This document shows positions 9,201 through 16,849 of a stretch of 25,331 nt of DNA, in pieces. The notes under the pieces were generated by a model that made no database searches, was not told the origin of the DNA, and saw only the letters and a program-made list of their open reading frames with translations. Source of the stretch: Botryllus schlosseri (lineage: Eukaryota; Chordata; Ascidiacea; Stolidobranchia; Styelidae). The stretch covers positions 1 to 25,331 of the forward strand of contig ATSW01105543.1 in NCBI GenBank assembly GCA_000444245.1. Reading direction: 5' to 3'. Made by a program: the position numbers and the translations under genes. The first letter of the stretch is position 1, and the number at the start of each line of letters is the position of its first letter.

Positions 9201-11342
9201 CGGTTCGGACCGACTTCTACGTGTCGGAGGTTATATGGGCTCCTCATCGCCGACCTCACTGCAGTTGCAGTGTCAGTGTCTTTAAAAGCCCGATCACAGT
9301 GAGCCGAGCTACAAGTCGGCAGCAAACAAACGATGATGAAGCGAGCGTGACAGAGACTGCATGATAGAGTGGAAGAACATTGAAGACCCGGAAAATGCCA
9401 TTCATTGTAGGCTACTGTACGAAAAATGTAATGTCGTGGAGCACAAAGCCTTAAACTGGCTAAAAGCACCATTGTTGTGTCTAATAATAATATTAATAAT
9501 AATATGACACACTAATTAAGTAGTAAATTCTTCACTGGCACGGATATCTGTGATAACTCAACAATCTGCTGTCATTCATATACCCCAAAGGAGTAGTTTG
9601 GTTGGAGGACTCCGATTTTCGGACTGATTCAAAACTGAACTAACCCACGAGAAGACATGACATCTCTCAAGACAAGCAAGGGATAAACAATCCAATTATT
9701 CCAATTTTGGAAAATTAGAGGCTAATCCTAGCCCGAATTTCGCACTTTATGTGGCTGACCGGTTAAGTGCAACTGGGATTTTATGAAATTGACAAGCTGT
9801 CAAATAGTATAACACACTGGGAATCATCTCCCCTCACATAACTTATTTCCATACTAAGGTTTCCACCCGGCCTTCTGGATTGGATACAGAGTACATGATA
9901 TAAGTAATTATCAGGTGTGGTCAAACGTAGTCAGAGTTAGCACTCGAGTGGAAGTAGAAGAAACGCCATCAATTCTTACTACAATAAATATAAGTAGCAT
10001 CAGTGACATGTCCGTGTGTTGGGATATTTCACAACTCCTTCTAGTGGAAATAGAAAAAGAAGGCCTAAAAACGGCTCAAGAAAGCTGTTTTAAAAATAGA
10101 TTTGATTGATCGCAAACTTTTAGCAATTAATTTTTTCAAAACCTTTGCGACAAACGCCAAATGACCAATCATACTACAAGTATAGGAGCGATTTTCGAAA
10201 ATGTATTCAGTCAATGTGATGCAGGGGCGGTGTCATCCGACCTTTCTCAAAATATCACTCATATAGGGTTAAAATATTTTGGAAATCTGAAAAGAGGACA
10301 CTTTTTCAAAATTTTCAGACTTACAATACCTGAGGAAAATCCTGAAAAATTTGTAAATTTACTCCGAGTTCGTAGTTGGTTTACTTATGTTTACCAAAAT
10401 ACAAAGTGTAGAAACTGAGCAGTTTTGCCTGTAAATCTGTTACGGAGAAGTGGTAGTAGTCTAAAATATTAGTGATTTGAGTAAGTCGTGCAAGTATAGC
10501 CAAACCTACTTGAGTACTCCGACAGAGTATAAAAGTATTTGGTTACTGACCACTCTGGTAATTATGAACTACGATGTTCTTCAGACCCTTGTTATATACT
10601 CGATGCTGTCCAATAAATATGATGAGCATAACACAAACCTCGTCGAGGGTGAAGTGCGGGTATCTGACATTGCACAAACCAGCGCATTCGTCATTTATAA
10701 ACGTATTGTTAGATCCAGCGTATCTGCAAGTCACGCGATCCCCATCGCTGTCAACGGACAGTATCTGTATGGTTGACGAACATCCTTGTAGGAGTCTGAA
10801 AAGAGTCTTGTTACTAAGGCTTGAGTGTCGATGATGAGTTAGATTACAATATGTATACCTGACTACTGGTGGACTGAATGTGCGCGGTGGATTATTTGGG
10901 TTTCCCGTATCAGATCTTGCAGCCAAATCGACGAGAGACGGTACCGCCCAACTACCGCTAGCACCACCGTACAAACCTGCTATCCATGCGCTTCCTTTAT
11001 AGCTAAAATGAACGACAGGCATCCTGGCTTAGGATTCAATTGTAAATTATATTCTACAAATATAGAAGTAGCCCTGTACCTGACGTAAAATGGGCTCGAT
11101 GTTTGTACTTCAACTGTAAAGCTGTTGTATCCGTAAGCCCAGTTTTCGAAGGAATCATACGTAGTGCATTTGATTACTGTAGGCAGAGTATTTCCTCCAA
11201 TGGTGTCGTTTATGACGGAATAGGTTGTGGAGATATCCCAGGATCCATCAGAGTATGATTCGACTTGGGATGATATCGTGGCATCGTCGCATTCCAAACT
11301 TGCCGAATCGCGACGCCAGCCAAGTCGATAATTAATCTCAAT
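3119..11342 (-). CDS. Eight-exon gene for a secreted/cell-surface protein ending (so far) in an EGF module; partial at both ends
   Basis: Exons on the minus strand, 5' to 3': 11342-11080, 11002-10859, 10795-10639, 5446-5284, 5229-5088, 4631-4473, 3352-3312, 3247-3119. Every intron is GT-AG, the phases join (2,2,0,1,2,2,1, then 1 at the open end), and no stop occurs in about 399 codons. The product opens with YRLGWRR (residues 5-11) and continues with SDTGNPNN, DSDGDRVTCRYA (about 151-162), ECAGLC, VPLQFLVD (about 233-241), ITWNPDPSQAGQHILC (about 318-333) and an EGF module (357-399). At least six N-glycosylation sequons (NDT, NNT, NET, NGT, NAT, NIT) fit an extracellular location. From memory, the W...RSDTG...DPDGD...CRWA...C-x-G-x-C arrangement recurs in large uncharacterised extracellular proteins of amphioxus, molluscs and tunicates, often with EGF or adhesion domains. 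I cannot give a formal family name. The signal-peptide exon and the downstream exons were not found, so function (adhesion or matrix) is an inference. Confidence 0.82.
3312..3352 (-). CDS. Exon 7: 41-nt microexon
   Basis: The acceptor is ...gaattttag and the donor GCGA|GTAAGT is a perfect consensus. Phase 2 to 1. It completes Gly from exon 6 and adds KSGNQVCFTVKVA, so that DSLG-KSGNQVCFTVKVA-S reads smoothly into the EGF exon. Its very small size makes it easy to miss. The choice is supported by phase at both ends. The intron upstream is 1.1 kb and holds a hAT-type element (3531-4114). Confidence 0.68.
3531..4114. mobile_element. Non-autonomous hAT-type element of the CGAGTC-repeat family
   Basis: The ends are CAGGGTTGTAATGACTCGAG and the inverted TTACAACCCTG. 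A perfect 8-bp duplication ttgtaggc flanks it (3523-3530 and 4115-4122), which fits the hAT superfamily. Both ends are arrays of the palindrome GACTCGAGTC; the unique middle (about 3728-3925) is shared with the copy at 18965-19514. It lies in the intron between exons 6 and 7 of the gene. Non-coding. Confidence 0.88.
4473..4631 (-). CDS. Exon 6: ITWNPDPSQAGQHILC region
   Basis: The acceptor is ...ttatcttgttcag and the donor CTCGG|GTAAAT. Length is 159 nt, phase 2 to 2. It encodes FVVLGPVG, two sequons (NAT, NIT), ITWNPDPSQAGQHILC and YYALDSLG. The ITW-x-P-x(4)-Q-x-G-x-H-x-x-C arrangement supports this as real coding sequence of the same extracellular region. Confidence 0.82.
4632..5087 (-). 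other. 456-nt intron between exons 5 and 6
   Basis: It is bounded by a GTATGT donor and a TTCAG acceptor on the minus strand. No repeat, motif or open frame worth naming was seen inside. Confidence 0.6.
5088..5229 (-). CDS. Exon 5: TTTTCNDSPTY region
   Basis: The acceptor is ...caattcttcag and the donor GCAAC|GTATGT. Length is 142 nt, phase 1 to 2. It encodes a Thr run, CNDSPTYPNETIQDG, the sequon NGT and FNDIIHAFPSD. The upstream intron is 54 nt, the shortest in the gene. Confidence 0.78.
5284..5446 (-). CDS. Exon 4: STCQIHY ... VPLQFLVD region
   Basis: The acceptor is ...tttttcacttcag and the donor GACA|GTAAGC. Length is 163 nt, phase 0 to 1. It reads directly on from LDE of exon 3 to give LDESTCQIHYDGAGGTY, then PVALMLEDHPSS and ends VPLQFLVD. 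Continuity of the LDE-x(0-2)-C-x-I-x-Y motif across a 5.2-kb intron is the main reason for linking the two exon clusters. Confidence 0.82.
6160..6405 (+). repeat. Direct repeat, copy 1, inside the 2.3-kb hAT element
   Basis: It matches 6889-7121 at roughly 80-85% from accatgc-tggcaattctg through agctgttatccattgaaga. An open frame on the opposite strand is partly shared between the two copies, but the shared protein is explained by DNA similarity alone. Copy 1 has a small internal duplication (cccaatttgtat). Confidence 0.8.
6889..7121 (+). repeat. Direct repeat, copy 2, inside the 2.3-kb hAT element
   Basis: This is the partner of 6160-6405, in the same orientation and about 730 bp away. The ends are abrupt on both sides and no LTR-like TG...CA boundary is present. 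The cause could be an internal duplication or two insertions of one short repeat. Confidence 0.8.
8030..8150 (-). repeat. tRNA-derived SINE head (split by the 2.3-kb hAT)
   Basis: On the minus strand, a tRNA-like A box (ATAGCGTAATAGTTGAACGC, near 8140) is followed by GGTGGGTTCAATCCCC, a B-box sequence, at the usual distance. The hAT insertion site (cgggtaag) lies just downstream, so the SINE body probably continues on the far side of the hAT, at about 5690-5745. It does not fold as an intact tRNA by eye. Confidence 0.55.
8166..8950. other. Intronic sequence without recognisable features
   Basis: Part of the 5.2-kb intron between exons 3 and 4. Short open frames (for example 8726-8929) carry no recognisable motif. 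An AT-rich stretch near 8660-8720 repeats ttttatggt twice. Nothing else stands out. Confidence 0.4.
8960..9025 (-). repeat. Degenerate tRNA-like fragment
   Basis: On the minus strand, GGGGTCTAAGCGAC (decayed A box) is followed by TGCTGGTTCTAGTCTCTGC (B-box-like) about 40 bases later. It is probably the head of an old SINE. The A-box match is poor, so this is a weak call. Confidence 0.3.
9139..9503 (+). mobile_element. tRNA-derived SINE
   Basis: It opens with a tRNA-like head: GGCGAGTGGCGCAGTTGG (A box) at about 9139, then GGTTCGAATTCCGG (B box with one extra T) near 9190. A tRNA-unrelated body of about 280 bp follows, ending in an AATAATAAT-type simple repeat (about 9483-9503). This head-body-tail order is typical of SINEs. 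No clear target-site duplication was seen. It lies in the long intron in the orientation opposite to the gene. Confidence 0.72.
9504..10638. other. Remaining 5.2-kb intron sequence
   Basis: It holds no recognisable exon, domain or terminal repeat. Open frames at 9915-10109 and 10161-10418 show no motif. Around 10482-10535 there is an approximately 50-bp sequence (acttgagtactccgaca-type) that is inverted relative to 3466-3516, a short dispersed repeat in the gene's introns. Confidence 0.45.
10639..10795 (-). CDS. Exon 3: DSDGD / Cys-rich region
   Basis: The acceptor is ...gactcttttcag and the donor GACGAG|GTTTGT. Length is 157 nt, phase 2 to 0. It encodes LLQGCSSTIQILSVDSDGD, then a VTCRYA motif, the sequon NNT, ECAGLC and FTLDE. 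The DSDGD-x-V-x-C-R-Y motif followed by a C-x(3)-C pair is the most characteristic part of the protein. The upstream intron is 63 nt; the downstream intron is 5.2 kb and full of transposons. Confidence 0.83.
10859..11002 (-). CDS. Exon 2: W-x(n)-RSDTG region
   Basis: The acceptor ...cattttag and donor GTCAG|GTATAC frame 144 nt, phase 2 to 2. The first base completes a Ser codon begun in exon 1, giving SYKGSAWIAG. Then follow GSWAVPSLVDLAARSDTG and PPRTFSPPVV. A competing acceptor about 25 nt upstream would create a stop after eight codons, which decides in favour of this one. The upstream intron is only 77 nt. Confidence 0.82.
11080..11342 (-). CDS. Exon 1 of those visible: Cys/Trp-rich N-terminal region
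   Basis: The acceptor is a clear pyrimidine tract ending ...cctcttttgcag, followed by codons for IEINYRLGWRR. The donor is GTCAG|GTACAG. Length is 263 nt and it ends in phase 2. It contains two cysteines about 40 residues apart (...LECDD... and ...VIKCTTYD...) and the sequon NDT. The pattern is loosely Ig-like, but the YRLGWRR opening is what I link to the uncharacterised extracellular family. The exon begins in mid-protein, so at least one upstream exon must exist if the gene is whole. None is evident between 11343 and the repeat arm at 11539. Confidence 0.8.
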
Positions 11343-11538
11343 CTGCAAAAGAGGACACAGTCGTCAAATCCATATATGACGATTCTAAGATGATATAAGT
11401 CGTAGGATTCGACGCTTTATACGCCAGCCCCGAGGCTATTTATGTTCATCGCTCACCACTATAGACTATCGCGATGCGTATTGAGCACTATGTATTGATA
11501 ATAACTTGCTTCCGTTACATAAACAACTTTCATTATAC

Positions 11539-12075
11539 TTTCCTCAGATATTCTATTATGTGTATTTATGACTAATGCGACTTGATAATATTAATGCGAA
11601 TACTTTCGAGAAATAAAGACGTTGGTAACATTCAAATTCTACGTAAATTTCGCGTGATCAACATAATTTTGTTGTGTATTTTAGACTATGTATGTTCGCG
11701 AAGACTGCGATATCGCATGTATAAATGCATCATCACTAATTAATTACTTGAATGCGACTTGATAATATTAATCCCTATAGTAACGTAGTCAAACGTATAA
11801 CAGAATTTACGCGAAAGTCGGTATCGCTCTGTAATGATTTTGATGTTGTTCCATACCGATTTGAGAGATGGTACACTTAATTTCATAAAGTAGATAGGAA
11901 CTAATTCTACTAAACTGTTATACACTTCTATTAAAGTTCTTGATCGCGACGTTATAATGATAGTGGCAAATTAGTCGCATGTACGCGAAACCAATAGATA
12001 TAACGACACACACAAATTAGTCTCATATACGCGATTCCTAAGGTTATAAGAATAAAAATAGACAAATCGCATGTA
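11539..12075 (-). repeat. Right arm of the giant inverted repeat, inner part
   Basis: This is the reverse complement of about 1197-1739, collinear throughout, with the inner edge at 11539. It includes the 45-bp units with GCGTACATGCGACTAATTTG. Its outward continuation is interrupted at 12075 by the TA-flanked element and resumes at 18281. It lies only 197 bp upstream of the first visible exon of the minus-strand gene. Confidence 0.78.
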
Positions 12076-12263
12076 GGGGAGACCGGGGACAATTGTAACA
12101 CTTTTTGTACTTTCGAACATTACGTGTTTTTCTCGTGGATATTTCATTTCCAAACTTTTATATAAAGAAGCCAACAACTCGATAGTTGATATAAGAACTA
12201 AAATGGAACTCAATAAATAATCAATCGTGGAAATTTTGGGTTGCGAAAATCGTCGCTCAAAGG

Positions 12264-12320
12264 TTACAATCGCCCCTTACCCCGGGGCAATTGTAACGCC
12301 CATGCCTGGCAATTGTAGCA
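12264..12320. repeat. Subterminal repeats of the TA element
   Basis: A near-palindromic motif, GTTACAATCGCCCC - ttac - CCGGGGCAATTGTAAC, with a further GGCAATTGTAGC copy. Related copies occur at 12080-12100, 13059-13074 and 18238-18268. Repeated motifs near transposon ends often serve as transposase-binding sites; that role is inferred here. Confidence 0.55.
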
Positions 12321-13058
12321 GTGTTATTTATGACTAAAAACAAACGAAATGAACAACAATAATGGGAGCACAAATTGCACTATTGAATTAAACTAAAAAA
12401 TAGAATTTTGGACGCTTCCAGGATACGCCCCATCTCATATTTGGCATCTGAATAAATTATCATCCTTCGTGCCTTCTGCATGAGCTCAAAGTGTACAAGA
12501 AACGCATTGATTCCATCATCTCCCTACACATATTCGACCTGTTCTACCAAAATGCTGTAGTTCAGCGTGCATAATGGGTTGGGCATTCGGTCACCTGCGA
12601 AGGTGCGAAACTGACCTGGCTAAAATATCCGTAGCAAAACGAGGATACAACATTGTGTGACATCAAAGCTAATGGTATTCCGTACTAAATTAAAATAAAT
12701 TGTTCACACCAGACGACAAAATGTAAGTGGGCCATGCTCAAAGTCAGGGGATGAGGATTCGGTCACGGACAATAAGTTCTTAAGTGACCATTGAAGGTCG
12801 ACACAACAAACGTCGATCAACATGAGACAGGGTAGTAGAATCACAAAAATAACCGGACCCTAAGATTCACATCATCACTTTTGCATGGCCGTTCCGACAG
12901 AGTATCATGTTACAATTGGTATGACCAGGTAGAGTCTGTTCTGGTATTGAACTTATGGCTGTTGTAAGATTCACCTGCAGTAGATAAATGGGTATACCAA
13001 CATATGAACACAGATATTCAGCATTGAAAAGATATTGCAATGGGGTAAAAGTAACAGA
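12320..13058. other. Interior of the TA element without recognisable features
   Basis: AT-rich sequence with no open frame over about 65 codons and no recognisable transposase motif. Apart from the repeated GTTACAATTG-type motifs at its borders, nothing was identified. Confidence 0.4.
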
Positions 13059-13238
13059 GTGTTACAATTGCCCCTACACCAGTGGTTCCCAACCTTTTTC
13101 CACCCACGTAACATTTCGAGGTTTTACGCAGTGCTCGCGTACCACCTATGTACGTTACGCGCGTTTCCACCATTTATGACGTCATACTCACGTATTTGAC
13201 CTATGCGAGGTGTATGAACAAATTCTACTAAACTAGGC

Positions 13239-14563
13239 CAGGGATGCCAAACATACGGCCCGTGGGCCGGATCCGGCCCGCCAGACGACTTTATCCAGCC
13301 CGCATAGCAATTCTGAGTACATTGAAAAAGATTATATTTTCCATCACATCCACAGTAATAAACCAAATTACAACGTCCGCGTTGACAGTTAAATATCTTG
13401 TATTCATCACAACGCATGCGCAGGTCCAACGCCAGATCATGACTAACGCAGGGGTGGCCAACCTTTTTGCCATTCACGGCCGCAGTTCGACTACTCGTGT
13501 AGCCTGCGGCCGCATTCCAGGGCATAGTCGTAATGAACGAGCTGGACGCCGAATACCCTGGTTAAAGTGTCTATGTCCATTTCTGGTGAACTCCGGACTA
13601 ATCTATTAAATGATAGGCTTATTATGCGCACCAAAATAGCGAGTGGTCACTGGTAATGTTAAGGAAGGAAGCGCTCATAGTCGCGCGGAGCGCGAAAAAA
13701 TTCAGATTCACCAATGAATTTCGTCATTGATATTAGTAGTTTTACATATTACCATCAAACATTTATCCGTCCTCATCCCGTGTGATCAAGATTCACTGGT
13801 ATAGAGTTGATGTAAGGGTGTTTTCGAAAATTTAAATCAAGTTATAAATTATGATGCATCTTCGGGTGAGCCAATTGGTATTAATCACTTTGTAGCATGC
13901 TAATATTTCTTGACCTCCCATCAGCATTGTTAGTTTAGTTAGTGAGGTGCACACGATTCCGAGCTGACATTTCCATGCGAGGCGCATCATTTTCACTGAT
14001 GTTCGCATCTGTATTGTGGGGCTTTGATTGCAAAGGGTGCTACTATATTAAAATCGAAAAATGTAGTTGCATTGAATCGCGCGCAGCGCGAAGAAAATTT
14101 CAAGATTTATTAAAATCTTTCAAGAAATCGGGAGTAAGCTCGTAAATTCGAATTGCATGACGACGGCCGCCAACACATACTAATTGAATTGCGTGTCTAC
14201 GCCCGCACAAATTCCCTCTTACGGCCACAGGTTGACTACCCCTGGACTAAATCAAAGGGAACACTGAAATATGTCTACTTGTATCGTCGGTAATGCCGAC
14301 TGTATTCCACCGGTTCTTAACTGTATTCCATCGGACAAACATCGTATTTTCGCCAATTTCGTTGCTCGCAAATAATGGTGTTGCGACTCGCTAGAATGAA
14401 ACCTCTACGATCCGTGTATTATCTATATATGCTTGATAATAAAGTATTCCAGCGAGAAGCAATCGCACGAGGCAACATTTTGAATTCCGTTGACTGGTCC
14501 GGCCTGCAAGCGATTTCATGACTTCGATCCGGCCCGCGATGCAATTTGAGTTTGACACCCCTG
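13239..14563. mobile_element. hAT element, middle member of the nest
   Basis: It starts CAGGGATGCCAAACATACGG and ends GTTTGACACCCCTG. The duplication aactaggc (13231-13238) / cactaggc (14564-14571) matches at 7 of 8. Both ends carry the GGCCCGC / GATCCGGCCCG inverted motif. Non-coding apart from short frames. It is invaded by the element at 13449-14244. Confidence 0.85.
13449..14244. mobile_element. hAT element, innermost member of the nest
   Basis: It starts CAGGGGTGGCCAACC and ends GGTTGACTACCCCTG, flanked by gactaacg (13441-13448) and gactaaat (14245-14252), 6 of 8 matching. It belongs to the same family as 21292-21818, which lies in the opposite orientation; both contain a GGCCGCATTCCAGGGCAT-type block, a tccggagttcacc-type block and sub-terminal CGCGGAGCGCGA-type palindromes. 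Confidence 0.8.
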
Positions 14564-14710
14564 CACTAGGCATCATCAGCCAGGGTTGATGGGATGTATG
14601 GAAATGTTTTCTTAACCACCAGTGACAAGAAGAACCACATAATGAAATAAAAACACACCGCAAAGGTCAATTTATTACTTGCGATGACTGCATTTGTTTA
14701 TTTTGAGCTA

Positions 14711-14908
14711 GCTTGTCGATGCGTGGCATATACGTTTGCTTACAGCGCATCGAAAGTCATGTATGGGTGCAACAAGTCGGTTTCGTTTCTTCGACTTGAT
14801 TGTCATCAGGGATGAAAATCCTTGCTCGCATTCCCACGTATATGGGAAAATTAGCAGCTGGGGAATAGCGTGAGACGACGGCTTCAAAAAACTCAAAATC
14901 AACCTCAC
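14711..14908 (-). pseudogene. hAT transposase C-terminal relic
   Basis: The minus-strand frame contains FPYTWECEQGFSSLMTIKSK, followed by KRNRL and FRCAVSKR. This matches the conserved C-terminal dimerisation segment of hAT transposases (CE-x-GFS-x-L-x-x-IK-x-K-x-R-x-RL, then a dLR-x-aLs helix). Only this last part remains; the rest of the gene was lost. It belongs to the outer hAT element at 13080-14995 and shows that the element derives from an autonomous copy. Confidence 0.78.
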
Positions 14909-15003
14909 CAGAACTAATAACTCCCTTCGGTCGAAAAAAAAACAGAATCTACTCGCGTACCACCTGAAAGACCTTCGCGCGATTGGGAACCACTGCCCTA
15001 CAC

Positions 15004-15276
15004 GCTCGACAATGATTAATGTCTCAGGATGGTGCCTTCCAGACGACGCGAGTCCTAGTTTCCCTCATCACGGTAGACTATGGTAACATTGTTCCAGCTA
15101 CATATATTGCATTGTAACCACTTGAGGTTTTATTCTTCAGAACAAATTATTCCAGATCAGAAAATATGTACTCAATGGTTTAAAATTTGTTTTTTTTGAA
15201 ATTATTCCGGGGTTTCGCGTCGTAGCTCAACGGAACTTCAGGTATAATAAAATACATAACTATCCTATTTGCACTA
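15004..15276. other. Interior of the TA element between the two hAT nests
   Basis: AT-rich non-coding DNA. It contains attgtaaccac- and ccggggtttcg-like traces that recall the subterminal repeats, but nothing firm. Confidence 0.35.
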
Positions 15277-15737
15277 GGGTTGTCCATAATTTGGAAAATC
15301 TCAAAATTTATGCGTATCCATGTCTCATTCTATAGATCAGTGGTTCTCAACCGGGGGTCCGCGGACCCCTGGGGGTCCGCGAAGCATTTTCAGGGGGTCC
15401 GCGAAGCCTCAAAATAGTTGATGAGCTAATTTGATTTGTTTTTAAATTTGGAAAATCACGAGTCAGTTACGCTTCATTACTAGTAAGACTCCAGAAATCA
15501 CATAACTGAATGACAGTCTGAGATGAAATAGGCTATCCTACCGTGCAGACTCATTTTAATTGCTAAATTGCAATCAGCCTACGGACACAACATTTTCCTG
15601 TTTAGAGATATTTTGATGGGGATTGTGGAAAGAAAGTTGGATGAGTAAGTTGTTTAGAAAATGTCTACAAAAATCCATTTTCCCCTGCGATATATAAAAC
15701 CACTTTCCCAAAATAACTTCAAGATAAGCTACTAGAT

Positions 15738-16057
15738 CGGTGGTTCTCAAACTGAAGGGCGCACCCCCCTTGGGCGGGAGTGAAAGCATCTGAAGTAGGG
15801 TGCGAAGTTGCGGTTAACTAAAATTTGATTCACGCTCCACGAGGTTTACCTCCAATGTATGGTTGTTGCCCTGTGTATAGTCCGAATTTCGTATTTTAGA
15901 ACTCTCTCATCAACAGTCATAACCTTTCATGCCATCAAACTATCCTTTGCGACTGCTAGCACTCTGGTTTCATTTTGTGATATGACGATAAGGGGGCGCG
16001 AAATATTTCACTATCATAAAGGGCGGCGTGTCTAAAAAATGTTTTTGAGAACCACTG
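15738..16057. mobile_element. Small hAT element nested in the 15338 element
   Basis: It starts CGGTGGTTCTCAAACTG and ends TTTTTGAGAACCACTG, flanked by tactagat (15730-15737) and tgctagat (16058-16065), 7 of 8 matching. GGGCGCACCCCCC near the left end and GGGCGGCGTGTCTAAAAAA near the right end place it in the same family as 20574-21933. 320 bp, non-coding. Confidence 0.85.
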
Positions 16058-16149
16058 TGCTAGATAGAATTGACTAGGCTTGACATTATGTGTCAATGTT
16101 GTTGCCATATTTGTTGCGATTATGTGTCGTCAGAACTTAACGTTTTATT

Positions 16150-16280
16150 ATTACATTCGCCACCACCAATATTGTGGAAATGGATTTTCGGCACTCGCTA
16201 ATATACAATCGAAGGCGCGGATTTCCGAAACACGACCACGTATTTCAAGAAATGCCATTGCAGAATTGGCTTTGGAATAA
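16150..16280 (+). pseudogene. Probable hAT transposase C-terminal relic
   Basis: The plus-strand frame contains YCGNGFSALANIQSKARISE, then ISRNAIAELALE and a stop. The CG-x-GFSAL-x-x-IQSK-x-R spacing resembles the hAT C-terminal dimerisation motif, like the relic at 14711-14908, with the expected Leu-rich end degraded. It lies within the 15338-16494 element, outside its nested insert. The call is weaker than the other relic. Confidence 0.45.
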
Positions 16281-16660
16281 TAAAACTCAGTTGACACAAT
16301 CTCTACACTGATAGTATAATCGTATTTGCAAGAAAAGTAATTTTGTTGCTGTTTATCACTGAGCCTACAGGCATGAGGTCAGACGACGATTCTACGATAA
16401 TTGAGCTAAATCTGTACTAAATCTTTCTGGGGGTCCGCGGGGGTCGTCACGGTCCAAAAGGGGTCCACGAAGACAAAAAGGTTGAGAACCACTGCTATAG
16501 ATTATAGTTAAAAAACGTCAATGAGCCTGCAATAAGCTCACAGGAAAGTCGTTAAAATTTGTCTCAACGCGTTTGAAAGTAGCTGCCGTCGAGTGGGCGT
16601 GTCAGCGACCATAGAACGGCAAGCAGACTAGTAATCACGAAATCACTGCGTTTGATTAGC

Positions 16661-16804
16661 TAATCTGCTAATCAAACGCCGGTGGGTGTCTGATCGTAAT
16701 GGCTACTCCAAGTTGTTTCGACACCTTCCTATCTTTTCATTGTATCGCTGTCTTGTGATGTTTTGAAACGATGAAAATATTAATAAACCTGATTGATTGA
16801 TTGA
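16661..16804 (+). mobile_element. 3' tail of a LINE-like (non-LTR) or SINE retroelement
   Basis: This stretch is absent from the partner arm (about 17955-17965), so it is an insertion. It ends aataaacctgattgattgattg, a short ATTG-type microsatellite tail seen in CR1/L2- and RTE-like retroelements. A 5'-truncated insertion is the simplest reading. Only about 145 bp survive and no protein can be read. Confidence 0.5.
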
Positions 16805-16849
16805 CTGCTATGCTTTAATGATCACGACGTTGGCGGCTTGTTGATCAGC

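Larger units (their letters stand above)
13080..14995. mobile_element. hAT element, outer member of a three-deep nest
   Basis: The ends are CAGTGGTTCCCAACC and GATTGGGAACCACTG. A perfect 8-bp duplication ccctacac lies at 13072-13079 and 14996-15003. It carries a C-terminal transposase relic near its right end and has been invaded by the hAT element at 13239-14563. The net length without the insert is about 0.6 kb, so it is a deleted derivative of an autonomous hAT. Confidence 0.9.
15338..16494. mobile_element. hAT element, outer member of a two-deep nest
   Basis: It starts CAGTGGTTCTCAACCGGGGG and ends GGTTGAGAACCACTG. A perfect 8-bp duplication ctatagat lies at 15330-15337 and 16495-16502. 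GGGGGTCCGCG motifs are repeated near both ends. The uninterrupted partner arm (tctgtagattattg, near 18122 on the opposite strand) shows the empty site. It carries a probable transposase relic and has been invaded by the element at 15738-16057. Confidence 0.9.
15277..16660 (+). repeat. Left arm of an internal inverted repeat (split by a hAT nest)
   Basis: 15277-15337 plus 16495-16660 is the reverse complement of about 17962-18186 at roughly 85% identity: actagggttgtccataat, tccatgtctcattct, acgtcaatga, aaagtcgttaa, gaaagtagctgccg, agactagtaatcacga. After the LINE-like insertion it continues at 16805-16850, pairing with 17895-17955. The two arms lie about 1.2 kb apart. Confidence 0.75.

Noticed and set aside
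9139-9215. Functional tRNA gene
   Set aside because: The B box has an extra base, the acceptor stem does not pair convincingly by eye, and a SINE body and simple-repeat tail follow.
10543-10638. Downstream extension of exon 3 (VCVMLIIFIG...)
   Set aside because: The GAG|GTTTGT donor and the continuity with exon 4 show that it is intron; the hydrophobic look is accidental.
11343-11538. Signal-peptide exon just upstream of the first visible exon
   Set aside because: ATG codons on the minus strand soon reach stops or lack a hydrophobic stretch and a donor in phase.
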